DNA of 64,000 nucleotides from Bryobacterales bacterium (GTDB lineage: Bacteria > Acidobacteriota > Terriglobia > Bryobacterales > Bryobacteraceae), in assembly GCA_003166865.1 (NCBI GenBank), contig PMUP01000041.1, positions 98,916-162,915 on the forward strand, in the 5' to 3' direction. The position numbers and the translations under genes are program-made. The notes beneath the pieces were generated by a model. It searched no databases, was not told where the DNA came from, and was given only the letters and a program-made list of their open reading frames with translations. Within the stretch, counting starts at the first letter, position 1; the number at the start of each line of letters is the position of its first letter. Shown piece by piece: positions 54,835 through 62,853 of the stretch.

Positions 54835-56151
54835 TTACCTAGGCGGCAAATCGCTCTTCGGCCTCTTGCGCGAGCGGATTTCTTCTAGCCGTTCCGCGAT
54901 GCGCTGTTCCAGGCCACGGTTCGTCGGCTCGTAGAATCTTGTGCCTACAAGGGATTCGGGAAGGCACTCCATGTCCGGCAAGGCGTCTTCCAGTTTATGG
55001 GCGTGCTGGTACCCCGCGCCATAACCCCACTGTTTCATGGCTCCGGTCGGCGCGTTTCGCAAGTGAAAGGGCACCGGCTCGGCGACGCGCTGCTCCACTG
55101 CCTCCATCACCCGATTGAGCGCCTGATATGAAGCGTCGGACTTGGGAGCCACCGCAAGATAGATCGCGACTTGGGCCAGCGCCAGATCGCCTTCCGGGAT
55201 CCCGAGAAAGTGGACAGCCTGCTGGGCGGCGATGGATTGTTCCAAGGCGCGCGGATCGGCCAACCCGATGTCCTCAATGGCCATCCGCACCAGGCGCCGC
55301 GCGATATACATCCGGTCCTCGCCCGATTCCAACATGCGGCCCAGCCAATACAGCGCCGCATCCACGTCGCTCGATCGCACGGACTTATGCAGCGCCGAAA
55401 TAAGATTGAAATGCTCCTCGCCGCTCTTGTCGTAAAGCAATGTCTTGCGCTGCAGCGTGTCCTCGATGGCCTGGCGTGTAAGCTCGCCATTTTGAGACGC
55501 CCCAGCGGCAAGTTCCAGAATGTTATACGCGCTACGGCCGTCTCCATTCGCATAGGTCGCGATTTGCCGCAGCAGATCCTCGGAAGCGCCGATTCTCAGC
55601 ACCGGCAGAGCGCGGCCGAGCAGCGTGAGAATCTCATCTTCCGCGAGCGGCTTCAGCATGTACACCTTGGTGCGCGAAAGCAGCGCCGAGATGACTTCAA
55701 ACGATGGATTCTCGGTGGTGGCGCCGATCAGGCTGATGTCCCCGCGCTCCACATACGGCAAGAACGCGTCCTGCTGCGCTTTATTGAAGCGGTGGATCTC
55801 GTCGATAAAGATCAAGGTGCGCCGCCCAACCCGGCGATTGCGCTCCGCGTCCGCCATCACCGCTTTGATTTCCTTGATTCCGCTGAGAACGGCGCTGAAC
55901 GGAATGAAATCGCAATGAGTCATGCGCGCGATGATTCTCGCCAGCGTGGTCTTGCCGACGCCCGGCGGACCCCACAGAATAATCGACCCAAGCTGATCGC
56001 GCTCGATTTGCACCCGCAGCGGCTTGCCCGGTCCTAGAATATGTTGCTGGCCGGCGAATTCCTCGAGCGTCGCCGGGCGCATTCGCTCAGCCAGCGGGCG
56101 GTGTCCGTCGTCCCCGAGGTTGGCCAATGGCTCCGGCTCGAATAAGCTCAC
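54835..56151 (-). CDS. rarA: Replication-associated recombination protein A (AAA+ ATPase)
   Basis: 438 residues. The opening RPATLEEFAGQQHILGPGKPL is diagnostic for RarA/MgsA. Walker A is WGPPGVGKTTLARI and Walker B LIFIDEIHRFNKAQQDAFLP; sensor I is GATTENPSF. The C-terminal tetramerisation part has RMLESGEDRMYIARRLVRMA and YQHAHKLEDA. RarA acts at stalled replication forks. Coupled by four overlapping bases to the rRNA methyltransferase gene upstream. Confidence 0.95.
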   Translation of the reverse strand: MSLFEPEPLANLGDDGHRPLAERMRPATLEEFAGQQHILGPGKPLRVQIERDQLGSIILWGPPGVGKTTLARIIARMTHCDFIPFSAVLSGIKEIKAVMADAERNRRVGRRTLIFIDEIHRFNKAQQDAFLPYVERGDISLIGATTENPSFEVISALLSRTKVYMLKPLAEDEILTLLGRALPVLRIGASEDLLRQIATYANGDGRSAYNILELAAGASQNGELTRQAIEDTLQRKTLLYDKSGEEHFNLISALHKSVRSSDVDAALYWLGRMLESGEDRMYIARRLVRMAIEDIGLADPRALEQSIAAQQAVHFLGIPEGDLALAQVAIYLAVAPKSDASYQALNRVMEAVEQRVAEPVPFHLRNAPTGAMKQWGYGAGYQHAHKLEDALPDMECLPESLVGTRFYEPTNRGLEQRIAERLEEIRSRKRPKSDLPPR

Positions 56152-56933
56152 CCGGCGGCCATCCTTTGCGTCCTCGCCACAAAAAGCGCGATACCGGCAG
56201 CGAGCGCGGCGTTGAGCGATTCCACGCCCACGGTCGGGATGCGAACCGGCGTGGCCTTTTCACTGAGACGTTGGCTGACGCCGCGCCCCTCGCTGCCCAC
56301 CACAATGGCGCACTTCCGGCTGAAATCCGCTTTAGCAACTTCTATCGCACTCTTCGGCATCAGCGCGAACAGTTCGATCTTACGCTGCTCAGAAGCGGCC
56401 AGAAAAACTTGCGGATCAAGCGAGGGAACCACCGGTATCCGGAAGATCGATCCGGCCGACGCGCGCAGGCATTTGGGATTGTACGGACTCGCGGTCCCTT
56501 TCAGAAATGCCACACCGGTGGCGCCAAATGCCTCGGCCGCCCTCAGCACGGTTCCCGCATTCCCCGGATCCTGCACGCCGTCCAAGACTACTGTGAGCGC
56601 GTGTCCGCGAAACAGTTGTTCAACGCTCCATTGCGGAGGCCGCACTAACGCCATCACGCCTTGGCTCGCTTCAGTCGACGAAATACTCTGAAACAGATCG
56701 TCCGGAAGCACGCCGACGCGGATCTTCTTCAATCCGCGCACGTGGCTTTCCACCGCCGCCCGAACGGATTCGGCGGCAAAGACCGCCGAAATCTCGCAGT
56801 CACTTCGCAATGCTTCTTCCAGCAAGTGGAAGCTCTCCGCCACCGCAAAGCCTTGATCCGTAACGGTGCCGCGAGCAATCGCCTTACGCACATCCTTGAG
56901 CATCGGGTTTCTCGGACTGACCAGTGTTGGCAT
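56148..56933 (-). CDS. TrmH/SpoU-family RNA 2'-O-methyltransferase (RlmB-like)
   Basis: 261 residues. The N-terminal substrate-binding region (about 1-90) is followed by the SPOUT domain: motif 1 VLDGVQDPGNAGTVLRAAEAFG, here with catalytic N-x-G-x-x-R, motif 2 CAIVVGSEGRGVS, and motif 3 VRIPTVGVESLNAALAAGI forming the SAM-binding knot. It methylates ribose in rRNA or tRNA; the exact site is unknown. Start ATG 56933 faces ydcF divergently (45-base gap). Confidence 0.92.
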   Translation of the reverse strand: MPTLVSPRNPMLKDVRKAIARGTVTDQGFAVAESFHLLEEALRSDCEISAVFAAESVRAAVESHVRGLKKIRVGVLPDDLFQSISSTEASQGVMALVRPPQWSVEQLFRGHALTVVLDGVQDPGNAGTVLRAAEAFGATGVAFLKGTASPYNPKCLRASAGSIFRIPVVPSLDPQVFLAASEQRKIELFALMPKSAIEVAKADFSRKCAIVVGSEGRGVSQRLSEKATPVRIPTVGVESLNAALAAGIALFVARTQRMAAG

Positions 56934-56978
56934 ACAGTAGACTGTGAGGACGTTTCCTAACCGCCCGCCAAATCTATC

Positions 56979-57566
56979 ATGAAATGGATCCTGGGGATTG
57001 CGCTAATAGTAGTCCTGGTGGTCGTGTCCCTGCAAGTGGTGCGTGTCTCGAAGGAGATCCAGCAAGAATCTCTCGTCGACGAAGCGCAGCCGGCTGACGC
57101 CATCATGGTCCTGGGCGCGGCCGAATATCGCGGAAGACCGTCCCCTGTGCTCGAAGCTCGCTTGAACCATGCGCTGTTTCTGTATTTGAAGGGATTAGCC
57201 CCGCGAGTCATCACCACTGGCGGAGCCGGAGGAGACCCGGTCTTCACGGAAGGTTCGGTTAGCCGCGCTTATCTCACCGCGCGCGGCGTTCCGCCAGAAG
57301 CCGTCGTGGTGGAGCGCGAGGGCGAAAGCACCGCGCAAAGCGTCGCGGCCGTAGTGGAAATCATGCGCCGTATGAATCTCAAGAGCGCCATCGTCGTCAG
57401 CGACGGCTACCACATCTTTCGTGTCAAGAAAATGCTCGAATCCAGCGGCCTGAAGGTCTACGGATCCCCGCGCCCGTCCATTCCTCCCGGTGAATGGCGT
57501 GCTCGATGGCAAGATCTTCGGCAGGCCGTCGGCTATCTTCTGTGGCGGGCCGGCATCACCATCTAA
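56979..57566 (+). CDS. YdcF/SanA-like DUF218 protein
   Basis: 195 residues. One N-terminal membrane helix (WILGIALIVVLVVVSLQVV) anchors a DUF218 domain: DAIMVLGAAEYRGRPSPVL, PRVITTGGAGGDPVF, REGESTAQSVAAVVEIM and AIVVSDGYHIFRVKKML. The family is linked to cell-envelope maintenance and vancomycin sensitivity in E. coli (SanA), but its reaction is unknown. Divergent from the trmH gene. Confidence 0.88.
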   Translation: MKWILGIALIVVLVVVSLQVVRVSKEIQQESLVDEAQPADAIMVLGAAEYRGRPSPVLEARLNHALFLYLKGLAPRVITTGGAGGDPVFTEGSVSRAYLTARGVPPEAVVVEREGESTAQSVAAVVEIMRRMNLKSAIVVSDGYHIFRVKKMLESSGLKVYGSPRPSIPPGEWRARWQDLRQAVGYLLWRAGITI

Positions 57567-57567
57567 C

Positions 57568-57743
57568 GGTTACTGACCGTACAACCACTATCCAAAAGAC
57601 TACCCCACTAAGCAAATGGTTCTCGGCTGAGTCTGAAGCTCGCAAACCAATTGCCATGGCCGCGTCGTACATCAGCTCAGATACGAGGCAGTTAGAGCGA
57701 AACTGACGTCCCGGGCCGGGGTAAAACTCCAATGGTCAGTAAC
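57568..57743. repeat. Inverted 10-base repeats bounding a gene-free interval (possible small element remnant)
   Basis: GTTACTGACC (57569-57578) immediately after the ydcF stop is matched by its complement GGTCAGTAAC at 57734-57743, 155 bases further on. CCAATGGT also occurs twice (57729-57736 and 57749-57756). The interior has no convincing gene. The arrangement could be the ends of a tiny non-autonomous element or a worn-out IS, but the arms are short and no target duplication was seen. Confidence 0.3.
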
Positions 57744-57783
57744 TTGCACCAATGGTTGCCAACGCAAGGACCTGAGGTTTCGA

Positions 57784-58191
57784 ATGAGGTTCGATATGGA
57801 CAAGGAACGCCGGACAAAATCGCGATACCCCCTCCGGTTGAATGTGCGCTACCAGACCATGGAGATGGCTGGCCGAGTCGCCGGTGTTGGACAGACCTTA
57901 AACCTGAGTAGCAGCGGCGTGCTCCTAACTTGCAGCATTACCATCCGCGAGGGAGCAAGAGTGAGGGCGGTGTTTGAATGGCCTACTCTGCTGAACGGAA
58001 CCATACCTTTGCAGTTAGTAACCATTGGAATCGTTGTGCGCCGCCAGGGCTCAGGGCTTGCGATAGCTTTTGAGGGCTACCAGTTCCGAACAGCGGGCCG
58101 CGCTAACGTTGCGACCATGCCCGATCCTCGGCTTTCGCCCAGCTACTCCAGCCCTGATGTTGCGAATCTCCAAATTTCAGCCAAGTCGTAG
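57784..58191 (+). CDS. PilZ-domain protein, second paralogue
   Basis: 135 residues from ATG 57784, with TGAGG six bases upstream; ATG 57796 is in frame. PilZ motifs are RRTKSRYP (R-x-x-x-R) and TLNLSSSGVLL (N-x-S-x-x-G), then VRAVFEWPTLLNGTIPLQLV and GLAIAFEGYQFRT, which align closely with the protein encoded at 54341-54694. A Ser/Pro-rich tail of about 35 residues follows. Binding of cyclic di-GMP is likely from the motif; the effector output is unknown. Confidence 0.83.
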   Translation: MRFDMDKERRTKSRYPLRLNVRYQTMEMAGRVAGVGQTLNLSSSGVLLTCSITIREGARVRAVFEWPTLLNGTIPLQLVTIGIVVRRQGSGLAIAFEGYQFRTAGRANVATMPDPRLSPSYSSPDVANLQISAKS

Positions 58192-58211
58192 CAGTAACTA
58201 GAACCAGGCAC

Positions 58212-58457
58212 TTACGCCAGCACCGGGCTGAGTCCTTGGGGCAACGGCCACAGTGCACCATCACGCAATTCGTATTCAGTGTCCGTTGCGGCGTGCACGA
58301 CTTTGACTATGTAGCCATCTTCGGCCAAGCTGCGGCATAATGCCTCGGCCGTGGAAAACCCGTTCGCGAGGTACAACGTCCCGGGGGATTCTGGCGAGCG
58401 CCAGAGATATAAGGCAAAGCCTTCCGAAAAGCTTGACGGACCCATGGCATACCTCAT
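58212..58457 (-). CDS. Small protein of unknown function, 81 residues
   Basis: The protein reads as one compact domain: GFALYLWRSPESPGTLYLAN, EALCRSLAEDGYIVKVVHA and TDTEYELRDGALWPL. No signal peptide or membrane segment. The mixture of strands and one helix suggests a small alpha/beta fold. An alternative start is the ATG at 58445. Convergent with the PilZ gene. No family is recognised; coding status rests on amino-acid composition and codon pattern. Confidence 0.55.
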   Translation of the reverse strand: MRYAMGPSSFSEGFALYLWRSPESPGTLYLANGFSTAEALCRSLAEDGYIVKVVHAATDTEYELRDGALWPLPQGLSPVLA

Positions 58458-58506
58458 CGGCTACCCCGGCGTTATACTTTAGGCCGAGGGGCTAAGCGAA
58501 CCCTAG

Positions 58507-59301
58507 CTACAGGACCGAAGCCAGCAACGAGCACATCCGCCCCATCGAGTCGGTATTGTGCGAAACGCGGATCCAAGCCACTCGTGCATGTTCGCCTGGG
58601 CCGCAGAATAACCCCACGCCGCCGGCTCCCAGGCGGTTATCGGACCAGTAATCCACCAGTTGCCCCTGGATGTACAGCGAGAATTCGTCTCCACGGACCT
58701 GCAAGTGCACGCGATACAGCGTATCACCCTGAAATCGTGACGGATACTGGGTGCGAACCGGCCGCGATGCTTGGCCTGCCACCACCCGATATCGCTCCGT
58801 CACTAATGCGGGCAGCGGTCCCGAGCCTTCCACCAGAACTCGAACTGCCTGGTAGGTTCTTGGGCCCGCCGCCCGAAACACCAGTCCGATGCCTTTCGTC
58901 TCGATTTGCACCAATGCATCCAGGTCGTAGTTCGTCAAAGGCATGCTCGGCGCGAACAAAGACAAAGCTCCCGGATTCACAAATCCGTTCTTGTCGTACG
59001 ACCAGGTGCTGGCAAGCTCCTCACCGCTCTGCCAGTTATCCAGGCCAGCGCTGAAATCGTCGAACAGATCCACCTGTGCGCGATTCGCCACTTGTCCCTT
59101 TAGTTTTGCCCAAGGGTCCGGCTTGCTGCGCCGGGAGGGCGTCAACACCACCGCGCCAGCGATCGCCGCCACCGCCAGCAACACGGTAACGACTGCGATT
59201 TGCTTTCGGGCGATCTTCCCCGCCCTCGCCGGATAGGCGCCATAAGACGGCTCGGGCGCCAGGTAGGACAGTAACTTCCGGCAATGCGCCCAGAGACCCA
59301 T
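58507..59301 (-). CDS. Membrane-anchored protein with concanavalin/LamG-like domain
   Basis: 264 residues. A single membrane helix lies at about 33-55 (QIAVVTVLLAVAAIAGAVVL), leaving a short cytoplasmic N-terminus. From about 75 on, the wording DLFDDFSAGLDNWQ, SLFAPSMPLTNYDLDALVQI, GIGLVFRAAG and LYRVHLQVRGDEFSLYIQGQ fits a beta-jelly-roll (LamG/DUF1080-type) domain. The C-terminus after the domain is short. Could bind carbohydrate or protein outside the membrane; function not known. Confidence 0.7.
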   Translation of the reverse strand: MGLWAHCRKLLSYLAPEPSYGAYPARAGKIARKQIAVVTVLLAVAAIAGAVVLTPSRRSKPDPWAKLKGQVANRAQVDLFDDFSAGLDNWQSGEELASTWSYDKNGFVNPGALSLFAPSMPLTNYDLDALVQIETKGIGLVFRAAGPRTYQAVRVLVEGSGPLPALVTERYRVVAGQASRPVRTQYPSRFQGDTLYRVHLQVRGDEFSLYIQGQLVDYWSDNRLGAGGVGLFCGPGEHARVAWIRVSHNTDSMGRMCSLLASVL

Positions 59302-59434
59302 ATCTATACTTCGAGTATGGGTGCGCTAGGCAAAGAAAGTAATGCAGCATTCGGCGTGATCTTTGAAAGAATGGACCTGAGTACTGCTCGTAGGTGCGAG
59401 CCTAACACTCTTAAGTGGAAAAGTACCGGTTGTC

Positions 59435-59671
59435 TCAGTGCTTCGCTACTTTAGGCGGTTTTTCGTGAGCATCCACAGAGTGCTTGGGCGGTTTTTGTGG
59501 CTTGGCATGCGTTGCGGCAGCGTGGGGATGGTGCTTCTCGGCCGCATGCGGAGATCGGGAGTCGGCCGCGTGCGCATGATGCTTTGGGATGTATGGATGC
59601 GTGACCTCGCCCGGGGCCATGGAGGCCGCTAAAGCCAGCGCCATCGAAACCATCCACAATTGCCGGATCAC
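59435..59671 (-). CDS. Small secreted histidine-rich protein
   Basis: 78 residues: a signal peptide (LWMVSMALALAASMAPG) and a mature part made of His, Lys, Pro and Ala (HHAHAADS, EKHHPHAAATHAKPQKPPKH). Eleven or more histidines in about 55 mature residues suggest metal binding, but low complexity makes the coding call less certain. Upstream (59672-59785) contains a triple GCTTTAGCGC repeat. Confidence 0.55.
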   Translation of the reverse strand: MIRQLWMVSMALALAASMAPGEVTHPYIPKHHAHAADSRSPHAAEKHHPHAAATHAKPQKPPKHSVDAHEKPPKVAKH

Positions 59672-59700
59672 GTAATAATGTTCGGCAAAGTGTTGCCGGG

Positions 59701-59742
59701 GCTTTAGCGCCAGCCCGCTTTAGCGCGAGCCCGCTTTAGCGC
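59701..59742 (+). repeat. Three GCTTTAGCGC repeats with 16-base period
   Basis: GCTTTAGCGC occurs at 59701-59710, 59717-59726 and 59733-59742, separated by six-base spacers CAGCCC and GAGCCC, so the unit is 16 bases. The array lies between the divergent histidine-rich and SPOR genes. It may be a small tandem repeat or a multiple binding site; no protein can be named. Confidence 0.7.
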
Positions 59743-59785
59743 ACTGGTCCCCTTCTGTCTTGTTCACGTTCCGCCGATAGCTCAG

Positions 59786-60325
59786 GTGTTGGAACGGCTA
59801 GATTCAGATTCGACCGCCACGCTATCGACAGCAGATGCGCGCAAGGAACGAATGCCACTGATCTGGATACCAGCAACCTTGTGCGTAGGACTATTGATCG
59901 CAGCCATCTATCTGGGAGGCAGAATTCTCACGGCGCATTCGCCCACTGCGGCGCCTGTCCAAGCCTCGACGGCTGTCCAGACCAGGCCCGCCGCTCAAGC
60001 TGCGCCTGCCATTCCCCCGCAGCCGAAATCTGAGGTGCCCGCGCCCCTGCCCGAGGCGCCCAAGCTCGTTACAGACGAGCAGATTCCAATGATCACTCCA
60101 CAGGCCGGCGAGCGGTACATTCAAGTCAGCGCGTTGAGCGCGGAAGCGGCCGAGCGTTACATCCGGCAATTGCGCCAAGCCAAACTTGAACCGCACGTGG
60201 CTCCCGGACCTAGGCCGGAATTGTTGCGCGTCCTGATTGGCCCCTTCGCCGATCAGGACGCACTCACGCAAACGAAAAACGATCTCGAACGCGCCGGAAT
60301 CAAGAACTTCGTTCGCCGGTATTAA
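59786..60325 (+). CDS. SPOR-domain membrane protein
   Basis: 179 residues from GTG 59786 (TTG 59789 is also possible). A short cytoplasmic part, one membrane helix (IWIPATLCVGLLIAAIYLGG, about 25-45), a Pro/Ala/Gln-rich spacer and a C-terminal SPOR domain (about 105-179) with YIQVSALSAEAAERYIRQL and VLIGPFADQDALTQTKNDLE. SPOR domains bind denuded peptidoglycan at division sites. Convergent with the FecR-domain gene, nine bases apart. Confidence 0.8.
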   Translation: MLERLDSDSTATLSTADARKERMPLIWIPATLCVGLLIAAIYLGGRILTAHSPTAAPVQASTAVQTRPAAQAAPAIPPQPKSEVPAPLPEAPKLVTDEQIPMITPQAGERYIQVSALSAEAAERYIRQLRQAKLEPHVAPGPRPELLRVLIGPFADQDALTQTKNDLERAGIKNFVRRY

Positions 60326-60334
60326 CAGGAACGA

Positions 60335-61306
60335 TTAGCGGCGCCCACCGCCGCCAAAACCGCCATGCATTCCACCGGCAAATCCGTGGCCAGCGCTCAT
60401 GTGCGCCGCGCCGAAACCGCCGGCGTGAGAGGCCACCGCGCTAGCGCTCACGTGTCGGGCGCCCGCCACGAAGCCGTTTCCGCGAAAACCGTACCCGCGA
60501 AAACCGTATCCATACCAGGGCGCCGAGTAAACCAGCCAGGGCGAATAGAATGGCCACCCGAACGAACTGTACCAGATGCCATCGCCAGGAATGAATCCGT
60601 ACATGCTCCAGGAGGGATTCCAATACCATCCCGGGCCATCCCAATATGAACCGCCGCCAACGAAGATGGTCCTCGCCGATTGCATGCTCGCCTGGGCCTC
60701 GTATTCAGAACGAAGGTTGCTCCAAGCGTACAGCGGATCTTGCGCCGCCTGTGCCTTGGCGTCGAAATGCGTGGCTTTGAATGGCTCGACCAGCGCCAAT
60801 TGCCGGTCTTTTTCGAGATCCACGTTACGATTGTTGGCCTGGACGCTGGCTTTCCCGTCGAACACCCGCACTTGGCGCGCATCGGCGTCGAAGCTGTACA
60901 GCCCTTCCTTGTCCAAACGCGCGGAAGCGCCGTCCATCATCACCGCCAGGTTGCTGTCCTTGAAGATCTCGGTTACTTCCACGATCGCGCGGCCTTTGAG
61001 AAGCTCCACGCGGGTGTCACCCAGATTGGGCGAAATCAATCGAACCGCGCTGTTGTCGCCCAGCCTGAGAAAGACGCCCGGAGTGAGCAGCAATTCCGCC
61101 CGGCCCTGCCCGGTCTCGATAACCTGATTCGGCTCCAGCTGAACCGCACCAATCGACTGCGGCGTCACCAGTTGCCCAGCAATGCTCACTTGTCCTTCTA
61201 CGTAATTCACCGTTCCTGGAATAGCACTCCCAGCCGCAATTGCCAGCCCGAGGGGCAGGGTCAACATCGCGAAGAGCGCCAGAAATCCTTTTAGTTGCTT
61301 AAACAT
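60335..61306 (-). CDS. Secreted FecR-domain protein with aromatic/Gly-rich C-terminus
   Basis: 323 residues from ATG 61306, supported by AAGGGA about nine bases upstream. Signal peptide FLALFAMLTLPLGLAIAAG. A FecR-like domain (about 30-170) shows GTVNYVEGQVSIAGQLV, VIETGQGRAELLLTPGVFLR and LGDTRVELLKGRAIVEVTE. The C-terminal ~100 residues are rich in Gly, Tyr, Trp and Phe (YWDGPGWYWNPSW, YGYGFRGYGFRGNGF) and end with GGFGGGGRR. No TonB receptor or sigma gene is adjacent, so it is not a classic anti-sigma FecR. Likely surface-exposed. Confidence 0.75.
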   Translation of the reverse strand: MFKQLKGFLALFAMLTLPLGLAIAAGSAIPGTVNYVEGQVSIAGQLVTPQSIGAVQLEPNQVIETGQGRAELLLTPGVFLRLGDNSAVRLISPNLGDTRVELLKGRAIVEVTEIFKDSNLAVMMDGASARLDKEGLYSFDADARQVRVFDGKASVQANNRNVDLEKDRQLALVEPFKATHFDAKAQAAQDPLYAWSNLRSEYEAQASMQSARTIFVGGGSYWDGPGWYWNPSWSMYGFIPGDGIWYSSFGWPFYSPWLVYSAPWYGYGFRGYGFRGNGFVAGARHVSASAVASHAGGFGAAHMSAGHGFAGGMHGGFGGGGRR

Positions 61307-61347
61307 ATCATTTCCCTTTACTGTCCTACTGGTTAGATGTGCGCAGT

Positions 61348-61362
61348 TGCAACCAGGTTGCA
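61348..61362. promoter_or_regulatory. Perfect 15-base palindrome upstream of the FecR-domain gene
   Basis: TGCAACCAGGTTGCA is a perfect seven-base inverted repeat around a central A, 41 bases before the start of the FecR-domain gene and about 150 bases before cpaB. A symmetric site of this size between divergent genes is a good candidate operator for a dimeric regulator. The remaining gap 61363-61511 shows no other feature except the cpaB ribosome-binding site (GGAGAAGG). Confidence 0.5.
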
Positions 61363-61511
61363 GGAGCTGTGACCGCCATCTGGGGGTACCGAGAGCTAAG
61401 GTGATTCCGGCCAGAACCTTAAGGCGAACCTCCATACTGGATTCATGGAATTCGGCCGTTTAGATAGCTGGAGCCACAGGTGCGAGCGGCTCGAGGGAGA
61501 AGGCTATCACG

Positions 61512-62852
61512 ATGAAGAGAAACATGGTTCCGCTGCTTGGGATTGCTTTTGTAGCGGCCATCATTTGCACTGGCATCTATTACGGATTGTTTGCCGGCAA
61601 GCTGCGGTCGTCGAGCGACATTCCCGGCCATTCGGTAGTGGTAGCGGCTCGCGATCTGGACCGCGGAACGGTCGTTCAGGCCAGCGACCTGCGGATCTCG
61701 GAGACGCCCGGAATATTGACAGGTTCGTTTTCAAAACGGGAAGAGGCAGTGGGCGCCACGCTTCTGACGCCCCTCAAGACCAACGAGCCGTTACTGGCCG
61801 AGCGTGTGGTGTCCCTCGTTTCTCCGTCTGGCGAACCTGTCAGTGGGATGGTCCCTTCGGGAATGCGCGCGATCTCCATCCGGGTTTCCGAGTCGGATGG
61901 TTTGGTGAGCGCGTTGCGGCCGGGAGCGCGCGTGGATCTGCAGGCGATTTCGGAGCGCGAAAACAACCAGGTAGAGCTCCGCAATATCCTGCAAAACGTC
62001 GAAGTGCTGGCGGTCAGCCCGCAAGACGCCAATAGCAATCGCGCGGCCGGCGCCATCGTTACCGTGTTGGCGCGCGCGCAAGACGCCGATGTGGTTGCGC
62101 TGTCCGACGCGGGGGGGAAGATTCGCGTGACGCTTCGAAATTCCTTCGACGAGGGGACGACCACGCCTCACGCCATGGCGCTGGCTTCGGTCTACTCGAA
62201 TCAGACCAACCCGGCTGCCCTGAGCGCACCAATAGCGCCCGCACAATTATCGTCCGCGCAGGGATCGCCCACGGCCAGCGCGGCGCCGGCCACAGCCGGT
62301 AGCGATGCATGGGTTCATCCCATCCAATTGCACGTGCGAGTGCTGAACGTGAGTGATGGGGCGTTGGAAGAATTGGATTCGCAGGTGGCCGGCGGGAGCC
62401 CGGATGCCGCCTGGCGCGTGGGTTCGTTTCGCTCCGGCGAGGACGGCGCGAAGTTAATCCGGAGCCTGCAACAGAAACATGAACTGGAAGTGGTGTCGAG
62501 CGAGCGATTGATGGCCGGCGTGGGCCGTCCCATCAGCTACCGGACTGGCGCCGCGCCGTATCAGCTTCGCGTGCAGTTCTCGCCCGAGTTCATGCCCGGC
62601 GGCACAGTGAGCCTGCGAGTGAAACCGGAGATCAGCGCACCCAGCGGCTCGGGCGTTGCCACCAGCAAATATGACGCGAGTTTACCGTCGATTTCAAGCT
62701 TCCTGGTGGAAAGCTCTTCGAAGGATCATGCTCCGGACCGGTTGTTCCCAGGCCGATCTTGGCAGCAGCGCCATCTGGTGATTTTTGTGACGGCCTATTC
62801 CATCCAGCGGAGCTCCGCGGTGGCGGTGGCGCGCTCCGGCCGGGGGCGCTAA
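61512..62852 (+). CDS. cpaB: CpaB/RcpC-like Tad pilus assembly protein with secretin-like C-terminal domain
   Basis: 446 residues. Residues 1-30 are a membrane helix; 42-100 an SAF domain (VVVAARDLDRGTVVQASDLR); 115-215 the CpaB core (GMRAISIRVSESDGLVSALR, GARVDLQAISERE, NVEVLAVSPQD, VTVLARAQDADVVALSDAGG). After a Ser/Ala/Pro linker, residues 268-435 resemble a secretin beta-domain: LIRSLQQKHELEVVSSERL, LRVQFSPEFMPGGTVSLRV, KPEISAP and HLVIFVTAYSIQ, comparable to the L-V-S-S-P-R-L, V-x-P and LVILVTP motifs of CpaC/GspD. Normal CpaB proteins are about 250-300 residues. It starts with AGGAGAAGG-type SD and is followed by tadB after one base. Confidence 0.82.
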   Translation: MKRNMVPLLGIAFVAAIICTGIYYGLFAGKLRSSSDIPGHSVVVAARDLDRGTVVQASDLRISETPGILTGSFSKREEAVGATLLTPLKTNEPLLAERVVSLVSPSGEPVSGMVPSGMRAISIRVSESDGLVSALRPGARVDLQAISERENNQVELRNILQNVEVLAVSPQDANSNRAAGAIVTVLARAQDADVVALSDAGGKIRVTLRNSFDEGTTTPHAMALASVYSNQTNPAALSAPIAPAQLSSAQGSPTASAAPATAGSDAWVHPIQLHVRVLNVSDGALEELDSQVAGGSPDAAWRVGSFRSGEDGAKLIRSLQQKHELEVVSSERLMAGVGRPISYRTGAAPYQLRVQFSPEFMPGGTVSLRVKPEISAPSGSGVATSKYDASLPSISSFLVESSSKDHAPDRLFPGRSWQQRHLVIFVTAYSIQRSSAVAVARSGRGR

Positions 62853-62853
62853 G

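Noticed and set aside
57494..57706. 70-codon open frame overlapping the end of ydcF
   Set aside because: Starts inside ydcF in another frame and has no recognisable domain or ribosome-binding site.
59773..59812. tRNA-like start (CCGATAGCTCAGG) before the SPOR gene
   Set aside because: Resembles a D-arm by chance, but no anticodon arm, T-arm or acceptor complement follows.
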